Assembly (NCBI GenBank): GCA_029261795.1
Contig: JAJDAP010000108.1
Coordinates: 1 to 64,000, forward strand
Source of the DNA: Deltaproteobacteria bacterium
GTDB taxonomy: Bacteria; Myxococcota_A; UBA9160; UBA6930
Direction: 5' to 3'
Length of the DNA stretch: 64,000 nt
The position numbers and the translations under genes were made by a program. Positions 42,071-51,246 of the stretch are shown piece by piece (within the stretch, counting starts at the first letter, position 1; the number at the start of each line of letters is the position of its first letter). The notes below the pieces were generated by a model, which ran no database searches, was not told the origin of the DNA, and worked only from the letters and a program-made list of their open reading frames with translations.

Positions 42071-42147
42071 CGGGGACGGACTCCTCAAGTTTCAAGATTG
42101 CAAGTTTTTCAAACTTGCAATCTTGAAACTTGAGGAGTCCGTCCCCG
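42071..42147. repeat. Perfect 37-bp-arm inverted repeat (giant hairpin)
   Basis: Bases 42071-42107 and 42111-42147 are exact reverse complements around a TTC loop. The outer part is CGGGGACGGACTCC and the inner part is AT-rich (TTTCAAGATTGCAAGTTT). The right arm ends on the first G of the GGAGG ribosome site of the acyl-CoA ligase at 42158. GGGGACGGAC-type palindromes occur as dispersed repeats near Y1 transposases in some genomes (recollection, unchecked), so this may be a REP-type element. It could also terminate transcription or block the ligase start. Confidence 0.9.
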
Positions 42148-42157
42148 GAGGTTTGCG

Positions 42158-43660
42158 ATGAACGTGATGATGCTGATGGAGATGGCGTCCGGCGCCATGG
42201 GTGAGCGGGTTGGGGTCCAGTGCGACGACGATTGTTGGACCTACGAAGATTTATTCCAGGGTGCGGGCCGGCTGGCGGCACAGGTTCGCGAGAGCGGTGC
42301 CGAGCATGTTGCCATCCTCGACGAGTCGAGCCCGGCCGTGCCGCTTGCGCTCTTCGGCGCGGCCTGGGCGGGCAAGCCATTCGTTCCGCTCAACTACCGC
42401 CTGACCGGGCCCGAACTCGACGCGCTGATCGAGCGGATCACGCCGGCGGTACTGGTAACCGACGCGGCGCGAGCGAAGGAACTGGAAGGCCGCGCGGGGC
42501 TCGATGTCATCAACCGCGACGATTTTCTCGGTACCGCCAGGAGCGATGCCACCCTGCCGGCGCCGGACTGGTCGATGGAGCCCGAGGACATCGCGATCCT
42601 GCTCTTCACGAGTGGCACGACCGGTGCACCGAAGGCGGCGGTGCTTCGCCACAAGCACATGGTCTCCTACATCCTGGGTTCGGTGGAATTCATGGGGGCC
42701 TCCGAAGAGGACGCTGCGCTCGTCTCGGTGCCGCCCTATCACGTGGCCGGGATGGCCGCGATCCTCTCGTCGGTCTATGCCGGCCGGCGCATCGTCCAAC
42801 TGGCGCGCTTCGCGCCGGATCACTGGATCGAGGTGGCCGAGCGCACGGGCGTGACCAATGCCTTCGTCGTCCCGACGATGCTCCAGCGGATCGTGGCCGA
42901 GATCGACGACAAGGCCCGCAAGCCGCCGAGCGCGCTGCGCTCACTCGCCTACGGTGGCGGCAAGATGCCGCTTCCCGTGATCGACCGCGCCATGCAGATC
43001 TTCCCGCCTAGCGTCGATTTCACCAATGCCTACGGGCTGACCGAGACCAGTTCGACGATCGCCGTGTTGGGCCCCGACGATCATCGCGTCGCCGCATTCA
43101 ACGACGATCCGGATGTGAAGCGACGGCTCGGCTCCGCCGGGAAGCCACTTCCCGGGGTCGAGGTCGAGATCCGGGACGAGAACGGCAAGGCCGTGCCCCT
43201 CGGTGAGAGCGGCGAAATCTGGGTGCGCGGTGAACAGGTCTCCGGCGAATACCTGGGCCGCGGGAGCTTGCTCGTCGAGGGCGGTTGGTTCCCGACCAAC
43301 GACGGCGGCTCACTCGATGCCGAGGGCTACCTGTTCGTCTCTGGGCGGATCGACGACGTCATCGTGCGAGGAGGCGAAAACCTCTCCCCGGGAGAGATCG
43401 AAGATGTTCTCCACGAACACGCGGCGGTCGGCGACTGCGCCGTCGTGGGAATTCCCGATGAGGAGTGGGGCGAGGGCGTGGCGGCCGCGATCGTGTTGAA
43501 GCGCCAGGTCGAGGCCAGCGAATTGCAGGACTGGGTCAAGCAGCACTTGCGTTCGTCGCGGGTTCCTCAGCTCATCGAGTTCTGGGATGAGCTTCCCTAC
43601 AACGAGACGGGGAAGCTGCTGCGCCGCAAAGTCCGCGAGGCACTCGGTTCCGCCAGCTAA
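42158..43660 (+). CDS. AMP-binding acyl-CoA synthetase (500 aa)
   Basis: Complete adenylate-forming ligase with LLFTSGTTGAPKAA (A3), YGLTETSS (A5), VSGRIDDVIVRGGENLSPGE (A7/A8; the usual RTGD reads PTNDGG) and a C-terminal catalytic lysine in YNETGKLLRR. Activates an unknown carboxylic acid to its CoA ester. Its ribosome site GGAGG abuts the large hairpin, so translation or transcription entry may be affected by that structure. Confidence 0.9.
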   Translation: MNVMMLMEMASGAMGERVGVQCDDDCWTYEDLFQGAGRLAAQVRESGAEHVAILDESSPAVPLALFGAAWAGKPFVPLNYRLTGPELDALIERITPAVLVTDAARAKELEGRAGLDVINRDDFLGTARSDATLPAPDWSMEPEDIAILLFTSGTTGAPKAAVLRHKHMVSYILGSVEFMGASEEDAALVSVPPYHVAGMAAILSSVYAGRRIVQLARFAPDHWIEVAERTGVTNAFVVPTMLQRIVAEIDDKARKPPSALRSLAYGGGKMPLPVIDRAMQIFPPSVDFTNAYGLTETSSTIAVLGPDDHRVAAFNDDPDVKRRLGSAGKPLPGVEVEIRDENGKAVPLGESGEIWVRGEQVSGEYLGRGSLLVEGGWFPTNDGGSLDAEGYLFVSGRIDDVIVRGGENLSPGEIEDVLHEHAAVGDCAVVGIPDEEWGEGVAAAIVLKRQVEASELQDWVKQHLRSSRVPQLIEFWDELPYNETGKLLRRKVREALGSAS

Positions 43661-43707
43661 ACCTCTTGCTTCGAGGGCTCCGGCGTGGCCCGGTCGCAGC
43701 AAGATCG

Positions 43708-44664
43708 CTAGTTGGCGGTCGGAACGGCGCCGGCGCGAACCGCGGGCAGGCCGTCGCCGAAGCGCCGCGCCCAGGCAGCCTGGCGCCCACCGATGCTGCC
43801 AAAGCCCGTTTCGCGGTCGTAGGCCCGGCCGAGGCGGTGGAGTTCGTCGCGCGCCTCCTGGATGTGCTTTCCCCATCGCTGCTGAAAGCGCGCGAGTGCG
43901 GCTTCTTCGCTTCGTCCCTCTCCGCGCACGGCCACCAGGCCCTGCTCGAATTTCGCGGTCAGCTCTTCGGAGAGCATTCGAGCCAGTTCCAGATGAAGCT
44001 GGGCGTGGGCCAGCACTTCGGGTGCTGGCTTCTTCGAGGCGGGGTTCCACCAGGAACGGGATCGGGAGATCATCGGGAAGTAGCTGGCGCGTCTAGCGCG
44101 GGCCACGAAGTGATCCTCCCGGGGTCGGTCGACGATCGTGTTGAGGGCACAGCTGATCACGACATACACATCCGCGTGTAGTTTCGTCGCTTCCTTGCCA
44201 GGCGTACGCGTGCGGTCCGGGCGCTTCTCCAGGAAGTCGTCCTTCGTGAGGTCCTTGTAGAGGGCGAGATCCTGCTGATGCGACAAGTCCGGCGGCCGCG
44301 CGAAACAGCCCGTGCCGCCCCAGAGCCCTTGCTCGTTGAGGCTGTCCTGGAGCATCTCTTCTTCGAGAGCGTCGAGTTCGTCGTTCGCGCTCTCTGCCTC
44401 CCGGCGAATCGCCTGATCTCGCCGCTTGGCAGCTTCTTCTGCGGCCTCGTTCTCGAAGCCGCTGAAGTCGCCGTCTCCACCGGTTTCGCGGAGTACGCGC
44501 ATGCGCTCGCGGAACTTCTCGCGCTGTCCCATGCCCGGTTCTGCGACCCGGTCGGCTTCCTCTGACCGAGGCGCCGGCGGCGGCTCCGTCTCGCTCTCCG
44601 CCGCCAGGCTTCCAGAAACAAGGATGGACAGCAGGACGGCCGTCGCATGGAGGCCCGACGTCAT
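43708..44664 (-). CDS. Exported protein with possible DUF922-like metalloprotease domain (318 aa)
   Basis: A signal peptide (MTSGLHATAVLLSILVSGSL, then AAE), a charged coiled-coil region (residues 35-110), then a domain with LHADVYVVISC, SWWNPASKK and EVLAHAQLHLELARML. The last resembles the HExxHF-like helix of DUF922 secreted proteases, but reads HAQLH, so the catalytic Glu is missing. It might be a non-catalytic relative or unrelated. ATG 44664 gives a normal signal peptide. It is convergent with the ligase and in line with the hydratase operon. Confidence 0.6.
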   Translation of the reverse strand: MTSGLHATAVLLSILVSGSLAAESETEPPPAPRSEEADRVAEPGMGQREKFRERMRVLRETGGDGDFSGFENEAAEEAAKRRDQAIRREAESANDELDALEEEMLQDSLNEQGLWGGTGCFARPPDLSHQQDLALYKDLTKDDFLEKRPDRTRTPGKEATKLHADVYVVISCALNTIVDRPREDHFVARARRASYFPMISRSRSWWNPASKKPAPEVLAHAQLHLELARMLSEELTAKFEQGLVAVRGEGRSEEAALARFQQRWGKHIQEARDELHRLGRAYDRETGFGSIGGRQAAWARRFGDGLPAVRAGAVPTAN

Positions 44665-44701
44665 GCACCTCACGCGTCGAACCTCCGCCCCGCGGTCGAA
44701 C

Positions 44702-45541
44702 TCACTTCTCGCCGATTTCCATGCAAAGGTCGGCGAGTCGGAGTTCGCCCTCGCGGGTCTGCCCGCCGCTCTCCATGAAGCGTTGCATGGCGTGCTGTGC
44801 CTCACCGGTTCGGATCAATCCCTGGAACAAGTACGCTTCCTCGATCAGCCCGGTTTCGAGCGCTGTTTCGGCGCCCAGGGTGGAAGCCTTCGCGTCGGCG
44901 ATCGCGCGCGCCGGGAAGCGCGCGATGCGTTTCGCAAGCCGCGTGACGAACGGCCGGAGCCCTGTCTCCGGGAGCGCTCGGTTCAGGTATCCCCAGCGCT
45001 CGGCAGTCTCGGCGTCGACGTCGTCGCAACCGAGAATCACCTCGAGGGCGCGGCCGCGGCCGATCAGGCGCGGAAGCCGCTGGGTCCCGGATCCGCCAGG
45101 GAGAATCCCCAGGGCGACCTCGGGCTGATTGACGATCGTCTTTCCCAGCGCGCCGAAGCGCATGTCGCAGGAGAGCGAGAGCTCACTGCCACCGCCACCG
45201 ACCCGCCCGCCGATCTCGGCGATCGTGGCCTTCGGCATCGTGCGATAGGTCTCGCACATGGCATGGAACACGTTCGCGTCCACGCGCTCTGCGCGTCGCG
45301 CGGTGCCGTCCGTCGGGAATTGGAGGATCGCGGAGACATCGAAATGGGCGATGAAGAAATCCGGGTCGTCACTGCGGAGCACGACCGCGCGCACGCTGTC
45401 GTCCACCGCCACCTGTTGCCCGAAGCCGGCGAGATCGCCGAAGAGTCCGAGTGTCATCACGTTGATCGGCGGGGCCGAGATCGTGGCGAAGGCGACTCCG
45501 TCCTCGAGGGCGACGCTCAAGTGCTCGAACGAATAACTCAT
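44702..45541 (-). CDS. Enoyl-CoA hydratase/isomerase family protein (279 aa)
   Basis: Crotonase fold. RVGGGGSELSLSCDMRFG and NQPEVALGILPGGSGTQRLP keep both glutamate positions (SE and PE). The N-terminal CoA loop is modified: the usual CAGAD reads FFIAHFD. Length normal. ATG 45541 overlaps the aldo/keto reductase stop as ATGA. Likely part of a small operon acting on acyl-CoA or related carbonyl compounds. Confidence 0.87.
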   Translation of the reverse strand: MSYSFEHLSVALEDGVAFATISAPPINVMTLGLFGDLAGFGQQVAVDDSVRAVVLRSDDPDFFIAHFDVSAILQFPTDGTARRAERVDANVFHAMCETYRTMPKATIAEIGGRVGGGGSELSLSCDMRFGALGKTIVNQPEVALGILPGGSGTQRLPRLIGRGRALEVILGCDDVDAETAERWGYLNRALPETGLRPFVTRLAKRIARFPARAIADAKASTLGAETALETGLIEEAYLFQGLIRTGEAQHAMQRFMESGGQTREGELRLADLCMEIGEK

Positions 45542-46437
45542 TGGGGAAGCCTGACGTCGTCGTCCCCGCGCACGAACAGCGGAGCGACCGCGAGTTCCTT
45601 GATCGCGGCGTCCATCTCGTGGTCGGCGGGTGGCATCGAGGAGGCGAAGGTCTGGGCCGCGTCGATGATCTTGGGCAGTAGCCCCGCGTCGCTCGCGGAG
45701 TTGACGAAGACTCCAGGCCGCGCCAATGCCCAATGGACGGCGCGCTGGATCTCGGCATCGTCGGTCAGCGGCTCGTACCAGGTCGTCGTGAAGGGCTTGG
45801 TTCCATCCTCCCAGCGCCGGCGAGCCACGCTCTTGATGGTCTGGACGGCGACCTCGCGTTCCTCGCAGGCTTCGAGCAGGTTCTCGAAATCATCGGCGTA
45901 CTCGGGCTGGGCCATCATCGTGAAGTTGTAGGGCAGCAGAACCGAAGCGAAATCGAACTCGGCGAGGCTGCGGAGATGCATGGCCGCTACCCGCGTCCCA
46001 TGGCCGGTCACGCCGATCTGGCGCACCAGGCCTTCGTTGCGTGCCTCGATGAGGGCTGCCACGGCACCGTCCTCGGCGAAGGCCGTCTGCCAGTCGTCTT
46101 CCTTCACCAGATTGTGTAGCTGGATCAAATCGACGTGATCGGTCTGCAAGCGTTCGAGCGATTTCGCGAGCTGCTTGCGAGCGCCTGCGCCGTCGCGCGC
46201 GTCGGTCTTGGTCGCGAGAAAGAAGTTCTCTCGATGCTCGGGCATCCACTCGCCCACGCGGCGTTCTGCGCGGCCATAACTCGCGGCAACGTCGATGTGG
46301 TTGATGCCGGCGTCGAGGAGCATGTCCAGCACCGGCGCAGCCTCTGCGGCGTCGGCCATGTAGCCGAGTGCGGCGGCACCAAAGATGATGCGCGTGCTTT
46401 CGTGTCCTGTGCGTCCAAAGTTCAGGATCGGGATCAT
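45538..46437 (-). CDS. Aldo/keto reductase (299 aa)
   Basis: TIM-barrel NADPH reductase with the Asp-Tyr-Lys-His tetrad: HIDVAASYGRAERRVG (Asp and Tyr), ATKTD (Lys) and DLIQLHN (His). It lacks the longer C-terminal loop of classical aldose reductases and fits the short bacterial subgroup. Reduces an aldehyde or ketone of unknown identity. First gene of a two-gene coupled unit with the hydratase. Confidence 0.9.
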   Translation of the reverse strand: MIPILNFGRTGHESTRIIFGAAALGYMADAAEAAPVLDMLLDAGINHIDVAASYGRAERRVGEWMPEHRENFFLATKTDARDGAGARKQLAKSLERLQTDHVDLIQLHNLVKEDDWQTAFAEDGAVAALIEARNEGLVRQIGVTGHGTRVAAMHLRSLAEFDFASVLLPYNFTMMAQPEYADDFENLLEACEEREVAVQTIKSVARRRWEDGTKPFTTTWYEPLTDDAEIQRAVHWALARPGVFVNSASDAGLLPKIIDAAQTFASSMPPADHEMDAAIKELAVAPLFVRGDDDVRLPQ

Positions 46438-46583
46438 CGAGCCTCCGGTTGTTGCCCACGCCGGGGCGACGGCACGCTAGGGTACCATGCAAGACGCGTC
46501 GCACGCGCCTCACGGGCGCAATTGGGCGGGGGAGCCGGAATCGTGGCGGCGGAGGCCTCGCGACAGCAAGAACAGGGACGCCC

Positions 46584-47459
46584 ATGAGCCGCGCGAGCAA
46601 CTGGCTGCGCCCGGGCGTTCGCTTCATGATCGCGAGCGCGCTCGCCTTCAGCGTCATGAACGCACTCGTCAAGGTCGTGGGCGCGCGCATCCCGAGCCAG
46701 GAGATCGTGTTCTCCCGCGCGCTGGTCTCGGTCCTGCTGACGGTTGTTATGCTGGCGCGGATCGGCGTGCCGTTCTTCGGCGAGAACAAGCCGCTCCTTC
46801 TGCTACGGGGAATCTTCGGATTCTGTGGCTTGTCCTGCGTCTTCTTCGCAGTGACGCGTTTGCCACTCGCAGAAGCCACGGTGCTGACGTATCTGCACCC
46901 GGTCTTCACGGCGATCCTCGCCGCGATCTTCCTGAAGGAGCCGGTGGGTCGCAGCGTCGTGGTCGGGGTATCCATCTCGCTCGCCGGGATGCTATGTGTG
47001 GCGAGGCCGGCCTTCCTGTTCGGCGGGGGCTCCTCCCTCGATGGCATCGCGATGCTCGCGGCGGTCGCCGGAGCGTTCTTTGCCGGTTGCGCATATGTCT
47101 GCGTCCGAAAGCTGGGTGCTACGGAACATCCGCTGGTGATCGTTCTGTATTTCCCGATGGTCGCGGTGTTGACCGCGCCGGCGACCGTTCCACTGATGGC
47201 TGAGCAGGCCGTCTGGCCGACCGGGCTCGAGTGGCTCTGGCTGTTCGGCGTCGGGGCCTGCGCCCAGGTGGGCCAGGTGGCGCTGACCCGCGGTATGCAA
47301 CACGAGCCGGCCGGGCGCGCTACCGCGCTGTCCTACCTCCAGGTGGTGTTCGCCGCGGTATGGGGAATCGCGTTCTTCGACGAATTGCCCGATGGGGCAA
47401 CGGCCCTGGGCGCCGCCTTGATCCTGCTGGGCGCCTTCGCGGCTAGCCGCCGCGAATAG
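46584..47459 (+). CDS. EamA/DMT-superfamily permease (291 aa)
   Basis: Ten hydrophobic segments in two EamA repeats (the first ending near LSCVFFAVTRLPLAEATVL, the second with GRATALSYLQVVFAAVWG). These repeats are typical drug/metabolite transporters that export small metabolites. The start at ATG 46584 follows the divergent gap from the aldo/keto reductase. No substrate can be assigned. Confidence 0.9.
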   Translation: MSRASNWLRPGVRFMIASALAFSVMNALVKVVGARIPSQEIVFSRALVSVLLTVVMLARIGVPFFGENKPLLLLRGIFGFCGLSCVFFAVTRLPLAEATVLTYLHPVFTAILAAIFLKEPVGRSVVVGVSISLAGMLCVARPAFLFGGGSSLDGIAMLAAVAGAFFAGCAYVCVRKLGATEHPLVIVLYFPMVAVLTAPATVPLMAEQAVWPTGLEWLWLFGVGACAQVGQVALTRGMQHEPAGRATALSYLQVVFAAVWGIAFFDELPDGATALGAALILLGAFAASRRE

Positions 47460-47480
47460 TCGCCGGGGTATCATTCGCCA

Positions 47481-48470
47481 ATGGCGGCTCATCTCTGGAA
47501 CCCGAACGACCTTGTCGAAGCGCTTCGCGATCCGGGCTGTTTCGAGCGCTGGTCGCCAGTCACCGGCGAACCGTTCGTGTGGATCGACCTCACGACAGCG
47601 GCTGAGATTCCCGCGGAAGCACGGCACCGCCTCGCAACGCTACCGGCGGTGAGCGTCGGTATGGGACCGGAAACGGCTGGATTCGCCGATGTCGTCGACG
47701 TCCGAACGACGGACGAGGACGAGTCCGCAATGCTGTGCCGCGCCGTCGCGGCTCATCCGCTGGCCAGCGTCGCGCTCGCCCAGTTGTTGCGGCGCAGTGA
47801 GGCGATGTCGGTAGAGCACGCGATGCTCGCGGAATCGGCCGTCTACTCGATGCTTCAGAGCGGACCGGAGTTCGCGAAGTGGCTGTCCGGCAGACGCCCC
47901 CGCGAAGCGGAGGCACCGAGCGGCCCCGCCGTCCGTATCGAGCGCGAAGACGACACACTGCACGTTCGGTTGAATCGTCCGGAGAAACGCAACGCCTTCT
48001 CGGCCGAGCTTCGTGACGGCCTTTGTGAGGCGCTTGCGCTGGTGCTTCGGGACGACACCGTCGCGCACGTCGAATGGTCGGGGGAAGGACCGGCCTTCTG
48101 CAGCGGCGGCGATCTCGATGAGTTCGGAACGCTCCCGGATCCCGCCACAGCGAACGCGATTCGGGCGACACGCAGCGCGGGAATGCTGCTGGCTGCGATA
48201 GCAGAGCGGGTGCATGCCCGCGTGCACGGCGCCTGCATCGGCGCCGGTGTCGAACTGCCGGCGTTGTGCGGTCGGGTGAGTGCGGGCCCGGACGCGTTCT
48301 TCGCGCTGCCCGAGGTCGGCATGGGCCTGGTGCCGGGAGCAGGCGGTACGGCGAGTCTGCCCCGCAGGATCGGCCGCCAACGCACGGCCTGGCTGGCGCT
48401 CAGCGGCGAGCGAATCGACGCCGATACCGCGCTGCGATGGGGCCTCGTCGATGCGGTCTCCACGCCGTGA
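47481..48470 (+). CDS. Enoyl-CoA hydratase/isomerase with long N-terminal extension (329 aa)
   Basis: Residues 150-329 are a crotonase domain with RLNRPEKRNAFSAELR, FCSGGDLDEF and the GACIGAGVELPALCGR oxyanion hole. Glu is kept in GVEL and in LPEVGMGLVPGAGGT. Residues 1-145 have no match I recognise; they are mixed alpha/beta and soluble. The C-terminal helices normally used for trimer packing are short. It overlaps the CoA-transferase start as GTGA and is probably its partner. Confidence 0.82.
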   Translation: MAAHLWNPNDLVEALRDPGCFERWSPVTGEPFVWIDLTTAAEIPAEARHRLATLPAVSVGMGPETAGFADVVDVRTTDEDESAMLCRAVAAHPLASVALAQLLRRSEAMSVEHAMLAESAVYSMLQSGPEFAKWLSGRRPREAEAPSGPAVRIEREDDTLHVRLNRPEKRNAFSAELRDGLCEALALVLRDDTVAHVEWSGEGPAFCSGGDLDEFGTLPDPATANAIRATRSAGMLLAAIAERVHARVHGACIGAGVELPALCGRVSAGPDAFFALPEVGMGLVPGAGGTASLPRRIGRQRTAWLALSGERIDADTALRWGLVDAVSTP

Positions 48471-49759
48471 GCGCGGCTGCCTATTCACGCGCCCTGTTGC
48501 GCGAGGCCGGCGCCGCGGAGGTTCCGATCCGCGAGCCGGAGGAGCAGGACTGCCCCGCTGCGGATTGGGCGCAGTCGGGTGCGCTCGCCTTGACCGGCAG
48601 ACCCGATGGCCCGCCGCTCCTGCCGCGAGCGGCAATCCCGACCTGTGCTCGCGGGTCCGCACTCGCACTCGGAGAGCTGGCTTCGGCTCCGAACCTCGCC
48701 GCCCTCGACGGGCCGGCATTGCTAGGCGAGCGCGCCGCACTCGATGGGCTTTCCCGCCGGGGCCGCATCTCGGCCGGAGGCAGCTGCCGGTTGCTCGAGG
48801 CGAGGGACGGCTGGCTCGCGGTCGGGCTCCCGCGTGGAGAAGAGGATGCGCGGCTGCTCCCCGCCTGGGTCGGTATCGAGGCGACGGGCGACCCATGGCA
48901 AAGCATCGAGACGGCACTGGCGCGCCTACCCGTCAAGGTGGCACTCGAGCGCGGACGGCTGTTGGGTCTGCCGATCGCGGCGAGTTCACCTGGGGGGTCG
49001 ACGTACCCGGTGCCCTGGCTCTCGGTATCGCGTCACGGCGAGCGGAGGCCGGGACGAAGTAGGGCCAACCAGGTGGCCGACCTGACCTCCCTGTGGGCGG
49101 GTCCACTCTGCGGGCAACTGTTGGTCGGCGCCGGACTGGCCGTCTCGAAGGTCGAGTCGAGTACGCGCCCGGACGGTGCCCGCAGCGGCTCGCCGCAGTT
49201 GTTTCGACTCCTCAACGGCGCGAAGTCGAAACAGGCCTTCGATTTTTCGACCGAGCAAGGTCGCCGGGCGCTGCGCCAGTACCTGACGAGCGTGGATATC
49301 GTGATCGAGTCCGCCAGACCTCGTGCACTGCGACAACTCGGCATCGTTGCGGAGGAATGGCTCGCCGAAGCGCCCGGTCGGATCTGGTGCGGGATCACCG
49401 GCTACGGAAGAAACGGGCCGGCGGCTGAATGGGTCGCTCTGGGTGATGACGCGGCGGCGGCCGCCGGGCTTCCGTTCCGCGTCGGAGAACCGGAGCAACC
49501 GCAGTTCGTCGGGGATGCGATCGCGGATCCGCTGACCGGCCTTCACGCGGCCGTCGCGATCATGGCTTCACGCGAACGGGGCGGCGGCGAACTCCTCGAT
49601 GTCACGCTTTCGGGCGTCGTCGCCCGCGCAATGGATCACCACGCAGCGGTCGAGGGTGAAGTCGTGATGCGGCCGGGCGGCTGGTTCGTCGATACCGGAA
49701 GCGCCTTTGCACCGGTGTCTGCGCCGCGCGCGCGCGCCTACTCTCCCCCGATCACGTAG
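48467..49759 (+). CDS. CaiB/BaiF CoA-transferase family protein, divergent (430 aa)
   Basis: Class III CoA-transferase core between residues 200 and 420: VADLTSLWAGPLCGQLL opens it and GGGELLDVTLSGVVA carries the catalytic Asp. The first 190 residues are unusual for the family and may be a second, degenerate domain (GGSCRLLEARDGWLAVGLP resembles the family's small domain), suggesting a circularly permuted order. GTG 48467 overlaps the hydratase stop. The 3' end overlaps the convergent sulfatase gene by 22 bases. Confidence 0.8.
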   Translation: MSAAAYSRALLREAGAAEVPIREPEEQDCPAADWAQSGALALTGRPDGPPLLPRAAIPTCARGSALALGELASAPNLAALDGPALLGERAALDGLSRRGRISAGGSCRLLEARDGWLAVGLPRGEEDARLLPAWVGIEATGDPWQSIETALARLPVKVALERGRLLGLPIAASSPGGSTYPVPWLSVSRHGERRPGRSRANQVADLTSLWAGPLCGQLLVGAGLAVSKVESSTRPDGARSGSPQLFRLLNGAKSKQAFDFSTEQGRRALRQYLTSVDIVIESARPRALRQLGIVAEEWLAEAPGRIWCGITGYGRNGPAAEWVALGDDAAAAAGLPFRVGEPEQPQFVGDAIADPLTGLHAAVAIMASRERGGGELLDVTLSGVVARAMDHHAAVEGEVVMRPGGWFVDTGSAFAPVSAPRARAYSPPIT

Positions 49760-51135
49760 CCGAGGGCCCTCAAGATCGAGAGCTTCATCGAATCGACCTC
49801 GACCGAGTCCGGGCTGGCTCCCCAACTGGCCGGGCCGCGTTCGAGGTACTCGCTCGCGAGTTCGACCAGCGCGGCGGTGGCCTCCGGTTCGTCCTGGTGC
49901 AGGTCGATCTGTTCCCCGGGATCCTCGTTGATGTCGTAGTAGTAGCGCGACTGATGTCGCGGCTGCTGCGGCCACCAGACGAGCTTGGCATCCTCGGTGC
50001 GGACGCCGATGGTCGGGTTGTCGGGCCTCGTGTTGGCCCAATTCCGATCCAGATGCGCGTAGGCCGGGCCCGGGTGGGGATCAGCCTCACCGAGAATCAG
50101 CGGTACCAGCGATCGGCCATCGGTCTCGTCGACCGGCTCGATGCCGACGATATCGAGGATCGTGGGCCAGAGGTCGACGTTCTCGGTGAGCTCCTCGATG
50201 ACGCGAGGTTCTTCGAGGAACCAAGGCAGCACGAAGATCGCGGGGGTTTCCACGTTCTCGGCGTGGACATCCTTGGCGTGGCCTTCATTTCCGTGCTCCA
50301 TGAACGCTTCGCCGTGGTCGGCCGCGATCACGAGCAGCGTATTGTCCATCAGCTCGAGCTTCTCGAGCTGAGCCACCAGCGTGCCGACGTTGCGGTCGGT
50401 CCAGTGGATCGAGTTGTCGTAGGCATCCTCGTACCCGGAGCCGAAGATCGCGGAGTCTTCTTCGAAAGCGAACTGGTGGATGTCCATGTAATGCACGTAG
50501 AGAAAGAACTTGTCCTCGCGATAGCGGGTGACGAATTCGACCGCCGACGTCGTCAGGTCCCAGTCCGAGCCCAACAGCTGGTGCGGCGTGTTCTTCGCCC
50601 GCTCGACGGCAGCCGCACTCGTCGCCGTCGAGGGACGGACGTACTGCTCGAAGCCCTGCTGGAAGCCGAACTCGTGGCCGACCCAGCCGTTGCGGTAGAG
50701 CCCGGCAGTCCTGTAGCCCGCCTTTCGGAAGAGCTCGGCCGGTAGCGTCGCCTCCTCCGGGAGGACGTGGCCGAAGCGCAGGATCTCGTTCGTGACCGGA
50801 TAGGTGCCGGTCCAGAGCGAGGCCATCGAAGTCTTGGTCCAGGTCGATTGCGCCACATGATTGTGGAAGCGGATTCCGGTTTCGGCCAGGCGATCCATGA
50901 TCGGACTGGTCTCGCGCTCGTACCCATACGAACCCAGATGATCTGCGCGCAGCGTATCGATCAGGATGAAGACGACGTTCAGATCTTCGATCTCGGCGAT
51001 CTTGCGGATGTCGGCGAGTTCGCCGTGGTCGCGCGCGGGCAGCTCGATCTTGATCTGCGTGGCGGCGTAGCCGATCACCAGGAGAGCAGCCGCAGCGTAG
51101 TAGAACCAGCTCGAGTCGAGGAGCTTCTTGATCAT
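49738..51135 (-). CDS. Sulfatase-superfamily membrane-anchored hydrolase without FGly motif (465 aa)
   Basis: Alkaline-phosphatase-superfamily enzyme: NVVFILIDTLRADHLGSYGY holds the first metal ligands, and ADHGEAFMEHG and GHAKD later ones. An N-terminal membrane helix (residues 8-25) anchors it with the catalytic domain outside. The formylglycine signature C/S-x-P-x-R is replaced by STWTKTS (residues 97-103), so a true sulfatase is unlikely; Thr or Ser could act as nucleophile, as in phosphoethanolamine or phosphoglycerol transferases. ATG 51135 has an AGGACAGGA site. Confidence 0.82.
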   Translation of the reverse strand: MIKKLLDSSWFYYAAAALLVIGYAATQIKIELPARDHGELADIRKIAEIEDLNVVFILIDTLRADHLGSYGYERETSPIMDRLAETGIRFHNHVAQSTWTKTSMASLWTGTYPVTNEILRFGHVLPEEATLPAELFRKAGYRTAGLYRNGWVGHEFGFQQGFEQYVRPSTATSAAAVERAKNTPHQLLGSDWDLTTSAVEFVTRYREDKFFLYVHYMDIHQFAFEEDSAIFGSGYEDAYDNSIHWTDRNVGTLVAQLEKLELMDNTLLVIAADHGEAFMEHGNEGHAKDVHAENVETPAIFVLPWFLEEPRVIEELTENVDLWPTILDIVGIEPVDETDGRSLVPLILGEADPHPGPAYAHLDRNWANTRPDNPTIGVRTEDAKLVWWPQQPRHQSRYYYDINEDPGEQIDLHQDEPEATAALVELASEYLERGPASWGASPDSVEVDSMKLSILRALGYVIGGE

Positions 51136-51246
51136 TTCCTGTCCTGGCAATCGCCCAAGGAGAACGGGCCGAGGACGCTAGCACTGCGCCCTCGGCGTTC
51201 CATCGGCAGACCGTCCCGGCGGCCCGAGACCGACTTTGCTGCTTCC

